Made by a program: the position numbers and the translations under genes. Under the pieces are notes generated by a model. The model was not told the origin of the DNA. It made no database searches and worked only from the letters and a program-made list of their open reading frames with translations. Below, one piece after another: positions 7,424-17,181 of a stretch of 64,000 nt of DNA (position 1 is the stretch's first letter; each line of letters begins with the position of its first letter). The stretch is from Roseovarius pelagicus (GTDB taxonomy: Bacteria > Pseudomonadota > Alphaproteobacteria > Rhodobacterales > Rhodobacteraceae), in the NCBI RefSeq assembly GCF_025639885.1, contig NZ_CP106739.1, forward strand, positions 1 to 64,000, read 5' to 3'.

Positions 7424-10400
7424 GCAGCTTGTTCTGCCGCTTTGGTGGTTCCCTGCCCAACGATCCGGGCCAGAATGCGGCCCGTGTCGATCCCGTCCCC
7501 ATGCGGCAGGAACACCCGCAACTGGAAGGCGATGATCTCCGTGAAACACCCCATGGCCTTGAGACCTTCAATCATGCCCCGATCCGCACCGCCCAGCTCG
7601 AGACGCATCTCGCCTGCGACCCGGCGACGGGTCAGGGTCAGACCCCGGCCCAGATCGACAGGCGCGGTGGTGCCGAGGGCGGCGGTGAACATCTCCTGCG
7701 GCGTTTGCGGATTGGAGACGAGGAAGCGGGCGCGCAGCGCGGCCGCCCCTTCTTCGCTCAGCGTGCGCCCGATCATGGCGGTCGCCCCGTCCGGCGTGAC
7801 GCGGTAGATACGCTCATTGGTGGTCGGAATGTCCTTCCAGATCGGCAGCAGCAGCCCAGTCAGCAGGTAAAGCTTGGTCGTGGTGGTTTTTGGCAGGGAT
7901 GCAGCCTCGGCATCCCAAAGTCCTGCAAACTCGGGCCTGTTGATCTCTTCCCAGGCCGAGGACTCGAACCGCGTCTCCTCTAGATAGCTCGACCCGTTTG
8001 GCCGCACCGCCTTGCGCATCAGCGTAACGATGTCCTCGTCATACATCTGCATGGGCCGCGCCGAGATGAGCGCCGCGCGACCGGAGGCGCGATTGACCAT
8101 CGGCGGCTTGTCGGGGTTGCGCGATAGGGCGTCATCCGCCGACAGCACGTGGACCGGGTCCGTCACCTCAAGTCCGATGATCCGCGTCACGGCGCCGGAT
8201 TTCGGGCAGGTCCAGAGATCCTCTGTGGAGACCTGTTCGATCTTTTCGCCGCGCAGGGTTTCCACGCCGAGATCGAGCGTGCCCGCCGCCCGCGCGCGCT
8301 CAGACTGATCGGCAATCCGCCTCATGAACTCGGCAAAGAGCGCGTTCTGCATGTGGATGGGAAGGGCAAGCACCCGATTGAGAAACCGCTGGATCGGAGG
8401 CAGCTCCTCGAGCAGCACACCGTCCTTGTCGATCAGTCGCAGGGCTGTCCAGTCGGTGAAGCTCTCGCAGCTCATCGCCTCGGCGCGCCCGGCGGCAAGA
8501 TCGGCATAGTAGCCACGCAATGCCGCCCGCGCGATCGGGCTTTCGAGATTGTCCTCCTCGCGGAACATGCCCTGCGAGCCGGTCTCGCGCTGACCCTTGG
8601 TCAAGGCCCCCAGCTGGTCGAGGCGTTTGGCAATCGTCGACGTGAAGCGTTTCTCGCCATGCACATCGGAGGTGCAGACACGGAAGAACGGCGCGCTGAC
8701 CTGGGCAGAGCGATGCGTGCGGCCCAGCCCCTGGATGGCCGCATCCGCGCGCCAGCCGGGCTCCAGAAGATAGTGCCGCCGCCGTTTCTGGTTCTTCGCC
8801 GTTTGCGCCGCGTGATAGGACCGGCCCGTCCCGCCCGCATCGGAGAAGATCAGGATATCCTTCTCACCATCCATAAAAGCTTGGGTCTCGGACGAATTGC
8901 TGCTGGCGGCGCGCTTCTCGATGAAGAGATGACCATCCTCAGCCTTGAGGGGCCGGATGGACCGCCCCGTGACTTCTGCCACGGCCTCGTCGCCAAAGGC
9001 CCAGAGGATCTGATCGAGCGCCGAGGGGATCGGAGCCAGCGTCATCAACTCCATCATGGCCGCATCTCGCAAAGCGAGCGCCTCGCGCGAGACGACCAGC
9101 GCCCCGGTCTCATCCCGCAAAGGTTCCGCCACCATATTGCCGTCGATCTCGACCAGCTTTTGCGCATGGATCGGGAAGGCCTGTTCGAGGTAGCCCAGAA
9201 CATAGTCGCGCGGCGTCAAGGCCCCCTCAACGAGTTCATCCTCCGGGTCCATCGTCTCAAGTCGGCGTTTGAGCAGGCTCTCACCTGTCGAGACAACCTG
9301 GATGACGCAAGCCTTGCCCGCCGCCAGATCGTCCTCGATGGCGCGGATAATGCTTGGAGCCTTCATGCCCATCAGAAGATGGTTGAAGAAGCGCTGCTTC
9401 GTGCTCTCGAAGCGGGACTTGGCCGAGGCGCGTGCGGCCGAGGCATTGGTCTCGCCCGAGGCATCGTTGACGCCGGTCGCAGTCAACGCGGCTTCGAGAT
9501 TGTGGTGGATCGTCCGAAACGCACCCGCATAGGCGTCGTAGATCTCGATCTGGGCAGGGGTGAGCGCGTGTTCCAGCACATCGTATTCCACGCCATCAAA
9601 ACTGAGGGCGCGGGCCGTGTAGAGGCCGAGCGTCTTGAGATCGCGCGCGACCACCTCCATGGCGGCCACGCCGCCGGCTTCCATCGCCGAGACGAAACTC
9701 TCGCGGCTTGGGAAGGGGTATTCAGGCCCTTGTCCCCAGAGACCGAGACGCGCGGCATAGGCGAGGTTGTGCACGCTGGTGGCACCCGTGGCCGAGATGT
9801 AGAAGACGCGGGCGCGCGGGGCAGCGAGTTGCAGCCGGAGGCCAGCAAGGCCCTGCTGCGAGGGTTTGACCCCCCTGCCCTGCTCGGACCCCGCCGCGTT
9901 CTGCATCGCATGGGCTTCATCAAAAGCCAGCACGCCGTCGAAGTCTTCACCCATCCAGTCGAGGATCTGGCTCAGTCGCGTGGTGCCGCATTTGCCCGCG
10001 GAGCGCAAAGTGGCGTAGGTCACAAAAAGGATGCCGTCGCCCATCGGGATGGACTGGTCCGGTTTCCATTTGGAGAGCGGCTGGATGTCGGCGGGCGAGC
10101 CGCCAAGATCAGTCCAGTCGCGGATCGCGTCCTCGATAAGCGTGGCGGATTTGGAGACCCAAATCGCCTTCCTGCGCCCGGCCAGCCAGTTTACAAGGAT
10201 GAGCCCCGCGCATTCGCGCCCCTTGCCGCAACCGGTGCCGTCGCCGAGGAAATACCCGAGGCGATAGGGACACGCATGCGGGTCATCATCGGCGCGCGTC
10301 AGCTTTGTCTGGTCGTCATCGATGGTAAAACGCCCCGGCAAGTCGCGCCCATGGGCATCATTGGCCATGATGATGGTCTCGAGCTGCGCCTCGGAGAGAT

Positions 10401-11682
10401 GTCCCTCCTCGATCAACCGGGCGGGCAGGCGCAAGTCATCACTGCGCGTGTTTGAGGGCATGGGCGGGGCAACCGAGGCCATGGCGATGCTTTCAACTAG
10501 CGGCGTGGGATGTTCCTGCGCGCCTGCGATCTCAATCCGCTGCGGACGGTAGCGCGCATAGATGTCCGAGATGGGCATGTTGTCGCGCGGGGTCTGAAGG
10601 CTTGTGAAGCTGAGCGGGACAACGGCCTTGGCCCGGGGTTTGGAGGGGGTGACAGGCGCAGCGGCGGCCTTGCGCGGGGCAGATGATGGAACGCTCGACC
10701 GAGTATGAGGGATCGCTGCCGCCCGTTGGACTGGGCGCATCTCGGTCCGGGTTGCGGCCACGGCATCGACATATGCCAAGGCTTCATCCAGATCCCGCAC
10801 AGGGACGCGGATCATCTCGCCGTCCTCCTGCACCTTGTCGAAGACCATCAGCTGGGTTTCGACAGAGGTGCCGAGCTTGCGGTAGACCTGCCCCGGCATC
10901 GTCAACGCCAGTCGCGGCGTCAGGAGACCGCAGGCGCGGGACCAATGCGCGGCATCGCGTTCGGGCGTGAATCCTGGCGGCATGATCGCCACCAGCCGCC
11001 CACCTGGTGCCAGGCGCTTTGCAGCCGCAATGAGATGTTTGGCAGCGATGTGCTTGTCCCGGGAGCGGTCGACCGAGGAAGCGAAGGGCGGGTTCATCAC
11101 CACGACCTCGGGCAGAACGGGCGTCTGCAGCAGATCATCGATATGCTCGCCGTCATGGCCTGTGACCTCGCCGCCGAAAACCGCGCGCAGGAGGCGCTGG
11201 CGAAAGGGGTCGATTTCATTGAGCACAAGCGTGGCACCGGCCCGGGCAGCGAAAGCGGCCAGGGCACCGGTGCCCGCCGACGGCTCCAGCACGGTCTCAC
11301 CCTTGCGGATCGCCGCGGCCCGCAAGACCAGCGCCGCGAATGGCAGCGGCGTGGAAAACTGCTGCAGCCGGATCTGGTGCTCGGAGCGGCGGGTTTCCGT
11401 CAGCAGCCGCGAGGCAAGCAGCTTTGCAGCGGCGATGTCATCTGCCGCGCCGTCCCCACGCAGCAGCACCTGAACAGCCGCGGCCTGCATCAGGTCATAG
11501 GCTATGCGCCAGTCCCAGGCGCCACCGGCATCGCTGCCATGAAACGTCTCGCGCATGATGCGCGCCAGCGCTGAACTGCGCAGGGGTTGGTGGTCGACCT
11601 CCGCACCGATCTGCACGAGGGCAGAGGCGAGATCGGCTTCGGAGATTGCGAGAGCCGGGTTGGCCGTTCTGGGTTTGGACAT
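7420..11682 (-). CDS. Strawberry-notch-like helicase fused to N6-adenine methylase (DarB-like)
   Basis: A 1420-residue protein from ATG 11682, preceded by AAAGGAAAA (an upstream in-frame codon at 11724 lies inside the regulatory motif). The N-terminal methyltransferase has LEPSAGTGALA (SAM motif I, about 132-142) and NPPF (197-200), as in N6-adenine DNA methylases. A Pro/Ala-rich linker (about 320-370) leads to a superfamily 2 helicase domain with GDGTGCGKGR (about 480-489), DEAH (587-590) and a late TGRSYHAAQ-type segment typical of strawberry-notch proteins. Methylase+helicase fusions include phage P1 DarB, which protects incoming DNA from type I restriction, so an anti-restriction role is plausible. 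It probably acts on DNA in the cytoplasm. Motif copy C lies 41 bp upstream. Confidence 0.85.
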   Translation of the reverse strand: MSKPRTANPALAISEADLASALVQIGAEVDHQPLRSSALARIMRETFHGSDAGGAWDWRIAYDLMQAAAVQVLLRGDGAADDIAAAKLLASRLLTETRRSEHQIRLQQFSTPLPFAALVLRAAAIRKGETVLEPSAGTGALAAFAARAGATLVLNEIDPFRQRLLRAVFGGEVTGHDGEHIDDLLQTPVLPEVVVMNPPFASSVDRSRDKHIAAKHLIAAAKRLAPGGRLVAIMPPGFTPERDAAHWSRACGLLTPRLALTMPGQVYRKLGTSVETQLMVFDKVQEDGEMIRVPVRDLDEALAYVDAVAATRTEMRPVQRAAAIPHTRSSVPSSAPRKAAAAPVTPSKPRAKAVVPLSFTSLQTPRDNMPISDIYARYRPQRIEIAGAQEHPTPLVESIAMASVAPPMPSNTRSDDLRLPARLIEEGHLSEAQLETIIMANDAHGRDLPGRFTIDDDQTKLTRADDDPHACPYRLGYFLGDGTGCGKGRECAGLILVNWLAGRRKAIWVSKSATLIEDAIRDWTDLGGSPADIQPLSKWKPDQSIPMGDGILFVTYATLRSAGKCGTTRLSQILDWMGEDFDGVLAFDEAHAMQNAAGSEQGRGVKPSQQGLAGLRLQLAAPRARVFYISATGATSVHNLAYAARLGLWGQGPEYPFPSRESFVSAMEAGGVAAMEVVARDLKTLGLYTARALSFDGVEYDVLEHALTPAQIEIYDAYAGAFRTIHHNLEAALTATGVNDASGETNASAARASAKSRFESTKQRFFNHLLMGMKAPSIIRAIEDDLAAGKACVIQVVSTGESLLKRRLETMDPEDELVEGALTPRDYVLGYLEQAFPIHAQKLVEIDGNMVAEPLRDETGALVVSREALALRDAAMMELMTLAPIPSALDQILWAFGDEAVAEVTGRSIRPLKAEDGHLFIEKRAASSNSSETQAFMDGEKDILIFSDAGGTGRSYHAAQTAKNQKRRRHYLLEPGWRADAAIQGLGRTHRSAQVSAPFFRVCTSDVHGEKRFTSTIAKRLDQLGALTKGQRETGSQGMFREEDNLESPIARAALRGYYADLAAGRAEAMSCESFTDWTALRLIDKDGVLLEELPPIQRFLNRVLALPIHMQNALFAEFMRRIADQSERARAAGTLDLGVETLRGEKIEQVSTEDLWTCPKSGAVTRIIGLEVTDPVHVLSADDALSRNPDKPPMVNRASGRAALISARPMQMYDEDIVTLMRKAVRPNGSSYLEETRFESSAWEEINRPEFAGLWDAEAASLPKTTTTKLYLLTGLLLPIWKDIPTTNERIYRVTPDGATAMIGRTLSEEGAAALRARFLVSNPQTPQEMFTAALGTTAPVDLGRGLTLTRRRVAGEMRLELGGADRGMIEGLKAMGCFTEIIAFQLRVFLPHGDGIDTGRILARIVGQGTTKAAEQAA

Positions 11683-11722
11683 GGGGATTTTCCTTTGGAT
11701 CAGGGTCTGAGTTCCAAAGGAC

Positions 11723-11746
11723 AAAAAGCCCGCTTTCGCTTTTCAG
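11723..11746 (-). promoter_or_regulatory. Shared upstream motif, copy C (best copy)
   Basis: The minus strand reads GAAAAGCGAAAGCGGGCTTT followed by TTGTCC. It lies 41 bp before the methylase/helicase start. With copy E it defines the consensus GAAAAGYGAAAGCGGGCTTT. Confidence 0.65.
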
Positions 11747-11784
11747 GGTGGCGGGGTCAGACCGCGCTGACCTCCAAGGCTTGG

Positions 11785-11937
11785 TCAGGTCTTGGGTTCG
11801 ACCTGCCGCTTCGCATCAATCAATGCCTGTGCGGCCTGCATCACCTGAACCTGAGATGTTCCCGAGCGTGCATCCTCCAGCGCGGCCTGCACCTGCGCGC
11901 AAAACCAGGCGTCATAAGAATTCGCTTCAGCGGCCAC
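11785..11937 (-). CDS. Small stability-determinant/antitoxin-like protein
   Basis: A 50-residue product from GTG 11937, with GAGGAG seven bases upstream. The core SYDAWFCAQVQAALEDAR and QVMQAAQALIDAKR closely follow a family annotated as plasmid stability determinant or antitoxin, usually paired with a RelE/ParE toxin. No toxin gene is recognisable beside it. An overlapping 64-codon frame (stop at 11927, TTG start 12121) lies just upstream and could be a coupled partner, but it matches nothing I know. Confidence 0.45.
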   Translation of the reverse strand: MAAEANSYDAWFCAQVQAALEDARSGTSQVQVMQAAQALIDAKRQVEPKT

Positions 11938-12121
11938 GGAAATGCTCCTCGAGAGCTTTATCCAGAAGCTTGCCAAGGCCATGGGGCATGTCTGCAACGC
12001 GCACAGCAATTGGGAAACGGTGACCCGTCAGGTCAGTCGCGCATTGCCCTTCGAGATCGAGGTGCTGACCACCCTTTCCCCTTTCGTCCATCGCGCTTTC
12101 TCCGAGCTTATCGTTAGCCAA

Positions 12122-12627
12122 TACTTCATCATTCCGCGTGGCGTCGTAAACGGCAAGGCCATTGTGATCACATCAAGTCGCGCAACTCGGGGATCGAATG
12201 CCGGAGGGACATAATCATATGTGAAGCTCGAAGCCGCCGTTCATTGGAAGCGCGGCGAAATCTGACTCTGAGCCCTCTTTACCGTTTTTCTGCATTGCCG
12301 CGAATGTCCGCAATCGGAAAACCGAAAGTAGCAGTTGCAATTTCCGACTTTGAGTAAACCTAGGTTAAAGGTTATGAAGTCTGCCGAATGAACCGAACAC
12401 ATGAGGAGCGGCTTAAATCTTGATAAGGGAAACAAGGAAATAGTGCACGGAAATTCCAGCCCAAAGCGGAGCAATAGGCTAAATTCTGAGAGCGTTTCTC
12501 GATCGATAGGTAGAGCGGTCAATTAGGTTAACAGAACTACCTTGAATGACTGACACGCTGCCAGAGCAAAGTTTCAAATTGGAATTTATGGAATAGCTAC
12601 AAAGCTTGAACTGACGAGGTCTGCGAT
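12122..12627. other. Intergenic stretch with no recognised gene
   Basis: About 500 bp that separate the plasmid backbone cluster from the aldehyde dehydrogenase insert. Base composition is more AT-rich than the neighbours, and no frame shows convincing coding character. It is the probable left boundary of the insert. Confidence 0.5.
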
Positions 12628-12657
12628 GCGGCCTTTGCATGTATTTGCAAAGGCCGC
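12628..12657 (-). terminator. Stem-loop after the aldehyde dehydrogenase gene
   Basis: A perfect 12-bp stem GCGGCCTTTGCA / TGCAAAGGCCGC with a 6-base loop, 13 bp beyond the stop at 12670. There is no T-run, so it may be a processing or Rho-assisted end rather than a full intrinsic terminator. Confidence 0.55.
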
Positions 12658-12669
12658 CTTTCGAAGTAT

Positions 12670-14193
12670 TTAGAAGAAGCCCAACTTATTGGGGCTATAG
12701 CTTACCAACAAGTTCTTCGTCTGCTGATAGTGGTCCAGCATCATTTTGTGGTTTTCACGGCCAATGCCCGATTGCTTATAGCCGCCAAACGCAGCGTGCG
12801 CTGGATAGGCATGATAGTTGTTCACCCACACGCGGCCTGCCTCGATGGCACGCCCAAAGCGGTAGCAGGTGTTCATGTCACGCGACCAAACGCCAGCGCC
12901 GAGGCCATACATCGTGTCGTTCGCGATTTCCAATGCTTCGGCTTCATCCTTGAACGTGGTGACAGAGACGACGGGCCCAAAGATTTCCTCTTGGAAAACC
13001 CGCATCTTGTTATGTCCCTTGAGGATCGTCGGTTGGATGTAGTTCCCGCCAGCTAGTTCCCCGTTAAACCGTGCAGCACCGCCACCAGCCAGCACTTCGG
13101 CGCCTTCTTCGCGACCGATCGTGAAATAGCCCATGATCTTGTCGTGTTGGGCCTTGCTGACTTGCGCGCCGACCATCGTTTCGGGGTCGCGTGGATCGCC
13201 GTGCTTGATCGCAGCGACACGTTTGATGCAGCGCGCGATGAACTCTTCGTAAATATCCTCTTGGATCAGCGCACGTGACGGGCAGGTGCAGACTTCGCCT
13301 TGGTTGAAGGCGAACAGAACGAAGCCTTCGACGGCCTTGTCCAAGAACGCATCGTCCTTTGCCATCACGTCAGAAAAGAAGATGTTTGGCGACTTGCCCC
13401 CCAGTTCGAGCGTGACGGGGATCAGGTTCTTGGTCGCCGCTTCCATGATCTTACGGCCCGTGGCGGTGGACCCTGTGAATGCGATTTTGGCTATGCGCGA
13501 GGAGCTGGCAAGCGCAGCACCAACTTCGCCGCCAAAGCCGTTGACGATGTTCAACGTGCCAGCTGGCAGCAAGTCGTTGACCAGTTCTGCAAAGACCATG
13601 ATCGCGGCAGGTGTTTGTTCGGCTGGTTTCATCACGACGCAATTGCCCGCAGCCAAAGCAGGGGCCAGCTTCCATGCCGCCATCAAAAGCGAAAAGTTCC
13701 AAGGAATGATCTGGCCGACAACGCCCAAGGGCTCGTGGTAGTGATAGGCGACGGTGTCGTTGTCGATCTCGCTCATGTTGCCTTCTTGCGCGCGCAAAAC
13801 GCCCGCAAAATAGCGGAAGTGGTCGGCGCAAAGTGGCACGTCGGCGTTCATCGTCTCGCGGATCGGCTTGCCATTGTCCCAAGTTTCGGCAGTCGCCAAT
13901 AGCTCTAGGTTCTCTTCAATCCGGTCTGCAATCTTAAGTAAGATATTCGCGCGTTCGGTCGCAGAGGTTTTGCCCCAAGCGTCTTTGGCAGCATGGGCTG
14001 CATCAAGCGCAAGTTCGATATCTGCCGCGTCAGAGCGGGCGCATTCGTTGATCATGCCACCGGTGATTGGCGTCACGTTTTCGAAGTATTTTCCATTGAC
14101 TGGTGGCACGAACGCGCCGCCGATAAAGTTGTCATAACGTAGTTTGAAAGGCGACACATAAGTGCCAGCCTCTGTATGGGTCATATCGTTCAT
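12670..14193 (-). CDS. NAD-dependent aldehyde dehydrogenase (AldB/ExaC/AcoD type)
   Basis: A 507-residue class-3-fold aldehyde dehydrogenase of the bacterial acetaldehyde dehydrogenase group. The catalytic Cys302 is in GEVCTCPSR, the general base Glu263 in LELGGKS, the nucleotide site is GSTATGRK, and PWNFSLL precedes the NAD site. Family reaction: aldehyde + NAD to acid, typically acetaldehyde in ethanol or acetoin catabolism. The start ATG 14193 has GGAGGA at ideal spacing. The GAF/Fis regulator is immediately upstream, and a perfect 8-bp dyad lies between them (14298-14315), suggesting direct activation. Length and motifs are complete, so it should be functional. Confidence 0.92.
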   Translation of the reverse strand: MNDMTHTEAGTYVSPFKLRYDNFIGGAFVPPVNGKYFENVTPITGGMINECARSDAADIELALDAAHAAKDAWGKTSATERANILLKIADRIEENLELLATAETWDNGKPIRETMNADVPLCADHFRYFAGVLRAQEGNMSEIDNDTVAYHYHEPLGVVGQIIPWNFSLLMAAWKLAPALAAGNCVVMKPAEQTPAAIMVFAELVNDLLPAGTLNIVNGFGGEVGAALASSSRIAKIAFTGSTATGRKIMEAATKNLIPVTLELGGKSPNIFFSDVMAKDDAFLDKAVEGFVLFAFNQGEVCTCPSRALIQEDIYEEFIARCIKRVAAIKHGDPRDPETMVGAQVSKAQHDKIMGYFTIGREEGAEVLAGGGAARFNGELAGGNYIQPTILKGHNKMRVFQEEIFGPVVSVTTFKDEAEALEIANDTMYGLGAGVWSRDMNTCYRFGRAIEAGRVWVNNYHAYPAHAAFGGYKQSGIGRENHKMMLDHYQQTKNLLVSYSPNKLGFF

Positions 14194-14297
14194 GTTGGTT
14201 CCTCCATTTTAATCCGGCTTCTCCTCCCGGATTAAAAAGAGTGTGACTTGCGTCGTGCGCCGCGTCTTGTGGGGGGGGCGGTGTCGCGGGATTAAGG

Positions 14298-14315
14298 TGT
14301 CTCACCAGTGAGACA
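14298..14315 (-). promoter_or_regulatory. Dyad upstream of the aldehyde dehydrogenase gene
   Basis: TGTCTCAC-CA-GTGAGACA, with perfect 8-bp arms and a 2-bp centre, 105 bp before the aldehyde dehydrogenase start. AcoR-type activators bind TGTC...GACA dyads, so this is a likely activator site for the adjacent regulator. Confidence 0.6.
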
Positions 14316-14322
14316 GTTTCCC

Positions 14323-15282
14323 CTAACTATCTTCAAGTCCAAGCCGCTTCATCCGCCGATAAAGCGTCGCACGACCGATCCCAAGCTGGCGCGCTGCCTG
14401 TGAAACGTTGTTTCCAGCCCGCGCCAAGGCACGAATCACGGCGGCCTTTTCAGCCTTCTCAAAACCCGTCGGGCCATCTTCGCGCCCTAGAATGTCCGCC
14501 GCAGGACGCGCGACTAGATCACCAGTCCGTTGCAATCCAAAGACACGGCGGGCCTCGCGGGTGGCCCCTATGACCAAATCGCTTTCGTTGATGGCAAGCA
14601 GGGTTGAGGCCTCAGCATCGTCGCTTTCGGCCACAATGATCCGAGCGGACGAGAAGGCGGCCCTGAAATTCGCAGCTTCAATCGCGCGTGCGGTTTGGGC
14701 CACTTGGGCTGCGATTAGGCGATTGAAGGCCTCCGTTTGATCTGCACGCGCGGATGATAAATCAAGCGCCGCCACAAGTTGACCGTTGCTGCCGTAGATC
14801 GGCGCGTCGATGCAACTCATGCCTGTGTTGCGCGTATAGAAATGCTCATCTTGATGAATGATTACATGACGTTGCTCCGTCAGGCAGGTTCCAATGCCGT
14901 TCGTGCCTTCTCTCTCTTCACTCCAGTCGGCACCGGTCGTGAGGCCCCAACCTTCAAATGCCATAGCGTCAGCATCAGAGAGACGTTGGTCCAGAATGAT
15001 GCCATCTGTATCGGTCAGGAAAACCGCGCAACCCGATTGTCCGACCAGCGAGAAGAGCGCGTCCAAGCGCGGGCTCGCGACGGTCATGAATTTTTCGAGC
15101 GCCTCCATCCTGAATTGCAGACTCTTTTGCTCTATTCGGTCAGGTGCCCGATGCTCATCAGGGTCCAGTCCATGCTTAATGACAGAACGGTGCCAACTCG
15201 CAGCAACCCGCGACTTTGCCGCAGCCGATGTCGACTGCGTTGCCTCCATCACAATATCAGCATGCGATGCCTTTGGTGTCAT
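14323..15282 (-). CDS. AcoR-like GAF/Fis regulator lacking the AAA+ domain
   Basis: A 319-residue protein. The N-terminal part (about 20-210) matches the signal-sensing GAF region of AcoR-type activators (SWHRSVIKHGLDP, EGTNGIGTCL, AALDLSSARADQTEAFN). The C-terminal 45 residues form a Fis-type helix-turn-helix (VSQAARQLGIGRATLYRRMKRLGL). The central sigma-54-interacting AAA+ domain of AcoR (about 240 residues with Walker motifs and GAFTGA) is absent; a ~70-residue linker replaces it. It should therefore bind DNA but not remodel sigma-54 polymerase, so a sigma-70 regulator role is likely. It probably senses a small alcohol or aldehyde metabolite and controls the downstream dehydrogenase gene. 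Confidence 0.85.
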   Translation of the reverse strand: MTPKASHADIVMEATQSTSAAAKSRVAASWHRSVIKHGLDPDEHRAPDRIEQKSLQFRMEALEKFMTVASPRLDALFSLVGQSGCAVFLTDTDGIILDQRLSDADAMAFEGWGLTTGADWSEEREGTNGIGTCLTEQRHVIIHQDEHFYTRNTGMSCIDAPIYGSNGQLVAALDLSSARADQTEAFNRLIAAQVAQTARAIEAANFRAAFSSARIIVAESDDAEASTLLAINESDLVIGATREARRVFGLQRTGDLVARPAADILGREDGPTGFEKAEKAAVIRALARAGNNVSQAARQLGIGRATLYRRMKRLGLEDS

Positions 15283-15596
15283 TTTGCTCTCCCTACAGCA
15301 TCATTAAGACGCGCTGGTCTCGGTTTGTCGACTACTGTCCTAACCTTCACTGCCAGTGGGGCTCATTGCGCCAAGATATTTTGAAGCCCTCCTTTTTCAA
15401 ATTCTCGGGCTGTTCTGTCGTTGGGATGAAGTCTTGCCGATTGAAATGGTTTCCCGAAGTGGGGACTTTAAATGGACCAAGATGGAAAATGACTTTCGAC
15501 CCGGAGGCCCAGTTCCCGCCCGCGGTGCTTTCTTTAAATATGCCGCCCATTAAAAGCGGCCATTGATCTTCGTGGTGTTAAAGTCAGCTTCGTCCG
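15283..15596. other. Intergenic stretch between regulator and IS element
   Basis: About 310 bp with no convincing gene. Short open frames on both strands lack ribosome sites and family resemblance. It probably contains the promoter of the GAF/Fis regulator near 15283-15350. Confidence 0.5.
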
Positions 15597-17112
15597 GATA
15601 GTGTTGAAGAAGTCGACGTTGGAACTGCCGATGGGCGAAGCCCAAAGCTGCTGGGATGTTCCTCTCAGCCTGTTGGTTTTGGTTGCGGGACTAGTTTTGC
15701 GAGTTTCCTTAGGTTCTGTGCTGTGGCTGCGAGTTGGAACTGTTCGTACGCGCCTTTGGGTCCTCGAAGTCGCATCATCGGCACGCCGATGTATCGCTTC
15801 AGGTGGGCAAACAGCATCTCGACTTTCCGTCTCTGAATGAACGAGGTCATGTAGGCGTCTGTTTTTCGGATATCGCGGGCGACGTCTCTAGCCGCTTCGT
15901 GGACTGATCGCATCACGCGCCGGCCGGGGTCCCCTGGGCAGCATTGCGGCTTGAGCGGGCAAGCATCGCAGTCGTGTTTTGATGCACGGTACCGGATGAA
16001 CCCGTCTTTACCGCTGTTGGGCTTTCGCGGTTTGGAGAAGTTCCGGCGATATGTACGCAGCTCTTTGTTGCCAGGGCATGTGTAGCTATCGGTTGCGGGG
16101 TCGTAGATGAAGTCTTCGCGTGAGAATGTGCCGTCCGTCCGTTTGGATTTATCCCAGACCGGGATGTGCGGGGCGATGCCGCGCTCTTCGACCAGCCAGC
16201 CCAGCATCTCTGCCGATCCGTAGCCTGTATCGCCAACCAACTTGTCTGGCGTCATGTCAAAGCGATCCGTGATACGGTCGATCATCCGTCGCGCGGCGAA
16301 GGCCTCCGCGGTTCGGATCGGCACGGATGGCTCCACATCCACGATGACCGCATTGTCCAAATCCACCATGTAGTTGGTGGAATAGGCGAAGAATGCGGCA
16401 CCTCCATCGGCGCCTGTCCAGCGCGCCGCAGGGTCCACCGGCGAGATGTATTTGGGGACGACTTTGGTGGACGCGCCGAATGCGGCGTCATCCAGCGTTT
16501 CGAGATATTCCTCAACCACGCGAGTGGTCAGTTCGGGGGGCAGCCCTTCTTTGCTTTCAATCCCGCGTGTCTGGTTGGCATTGGCCGGGATCAGGCTGGC
16601 ATCGACACCAAAACTCTCGCCGCCAACCAAGCCCTCATCAATACAGCGTCTCAGAACGGTTTCGAAGAGGTATCGGAACAAACCGCTCTCCCGGAAACGT
16701 CCATGCCGGTTCTTCGAGAAGGTTGAATGGTCAGGCACCGGGTCAGTCAGGTCGAGCCTGCAAAACCATCTGTACGCCAGATTGACATGCACCTCTTCGC
16801 AAAGGCGGCGCTCTGATCGAATGCCTTGGCAGTAGCCCAACAACAGCATCCGGATCATCAACTCAGGGTCAATCGAAGGACGACCATGCGAGCTATACGA
16901 CGGCGCCAGAAGCGGTCGAACGTCCGACAGGTCAAGGAAACGATCAATGCCGCGTAGCGGGTGATCGGCAGGAACAAACTCGTCAATCGAGAACTCGTAA
17001 AACAGCGCACCCTGCGCCACCTGCCTCGGTCCCATCATCGCCAAATCCTCCACTCTCAAAACGAGTGAATCAGCGCCAGACCAACCAATCAACGGACTTT
17101 TTCAACACTATC
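15597..17112 (-). mobile_element. IS1182-family insertion sequence
   Basis: Bounded by imperfect terminal inverted repeats. The left end reads GATAGTGTTGAAGAAGTC, and the right end read inward on the minus strand gives GATAGTGTTGAAAAAGTC. Total length is about 1.5 kb and one transposase gene fills it. No obvious target duplication is visible. It lies at the right edge of the aldehyde dehydrogenase insert, next to the resumed plasmid backbone genes. Confidence 0.8.
15665..17038 (-). CDS. IS1182-family transposase
   Basis: About 457 residues from ATG 17038 (GGAGG upstream). The N-terminal IS5/IS1182 domain (SIDEFVPADHPLRGIDRF, RPSIDPELMIRMLLLGY) is followed by the DDE nuclease fold with FGVDASLIPAN (first Asp), GDTGYGSAEM (second Asp) and RRKVEMLFAHLKRY (Glu). 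A zinc-ribbon-like C-rich insert (CDACPLKPQCCPG) precedes the last motif. The frame is intact, so the element may still move. Confidence 0.92.
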   Translation of the reverse strand: MMGPRQVAQGALFYEFSIDEFVPADHPLRGIDRFLDLSDVRPLLAPSYSSHGRPSIDPELMIRMLLLGYCQGIRSERRLCEEVHVNLAYRWFCRLDLTDPVPDHSTFSKNRHGRFRESGLFRYLFETVLRRCIDEGLVGGESFGVDASLIPANANQTRGIESKEGLPPELTTRVVEEYLETLDDAAFGASTKVVPKYISPVDPAARWTGADGGAAFFAYSTNYMVDLDNAVIVDVEPSVPIRTAEAFAARRMIDRITDRFDMTPDKLVGDTGYGSAEMLGWLVEERGIAPHIPVWDKSKRTDGTFSREDFIYDPATDSYTCPGNKELRTYRRNFSKPRKPNSGKDGFIRYRASKHDCDACPLKPQCCPGDPGRRVMRSVHEAARDVARDIRKTDAYMTSFIQRRKVEMLFAHLKRYIGVPMMRLRGPKGAYEQFQLAATAQNLRKLAKLVPQPKPTG

Positions 17113-17181
17113 TCCGCAAAGCTGCCTCTCGATTGATTGATGATGAAGGTCCGCTCAGACACGCCGTGGGCGAGATCCATT

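Noticed and set aside
8149..10455. A 768-codon plus-strand open frame opposite the methylase/helicase gene
   Set aside because: It mirrors the codon bias of the minus-strand gene, has low-complexity Arg/Gly/Leu content and no domain; the opposite strand has clear methylase and helicase motifs.
12241..12522. A 93-codon minus-strand frame in the gap left of the aldehyde dehydrogenase
   Set aside because: No ribosome site, no recognisable motif, and codon use unlike neighbouring genes.
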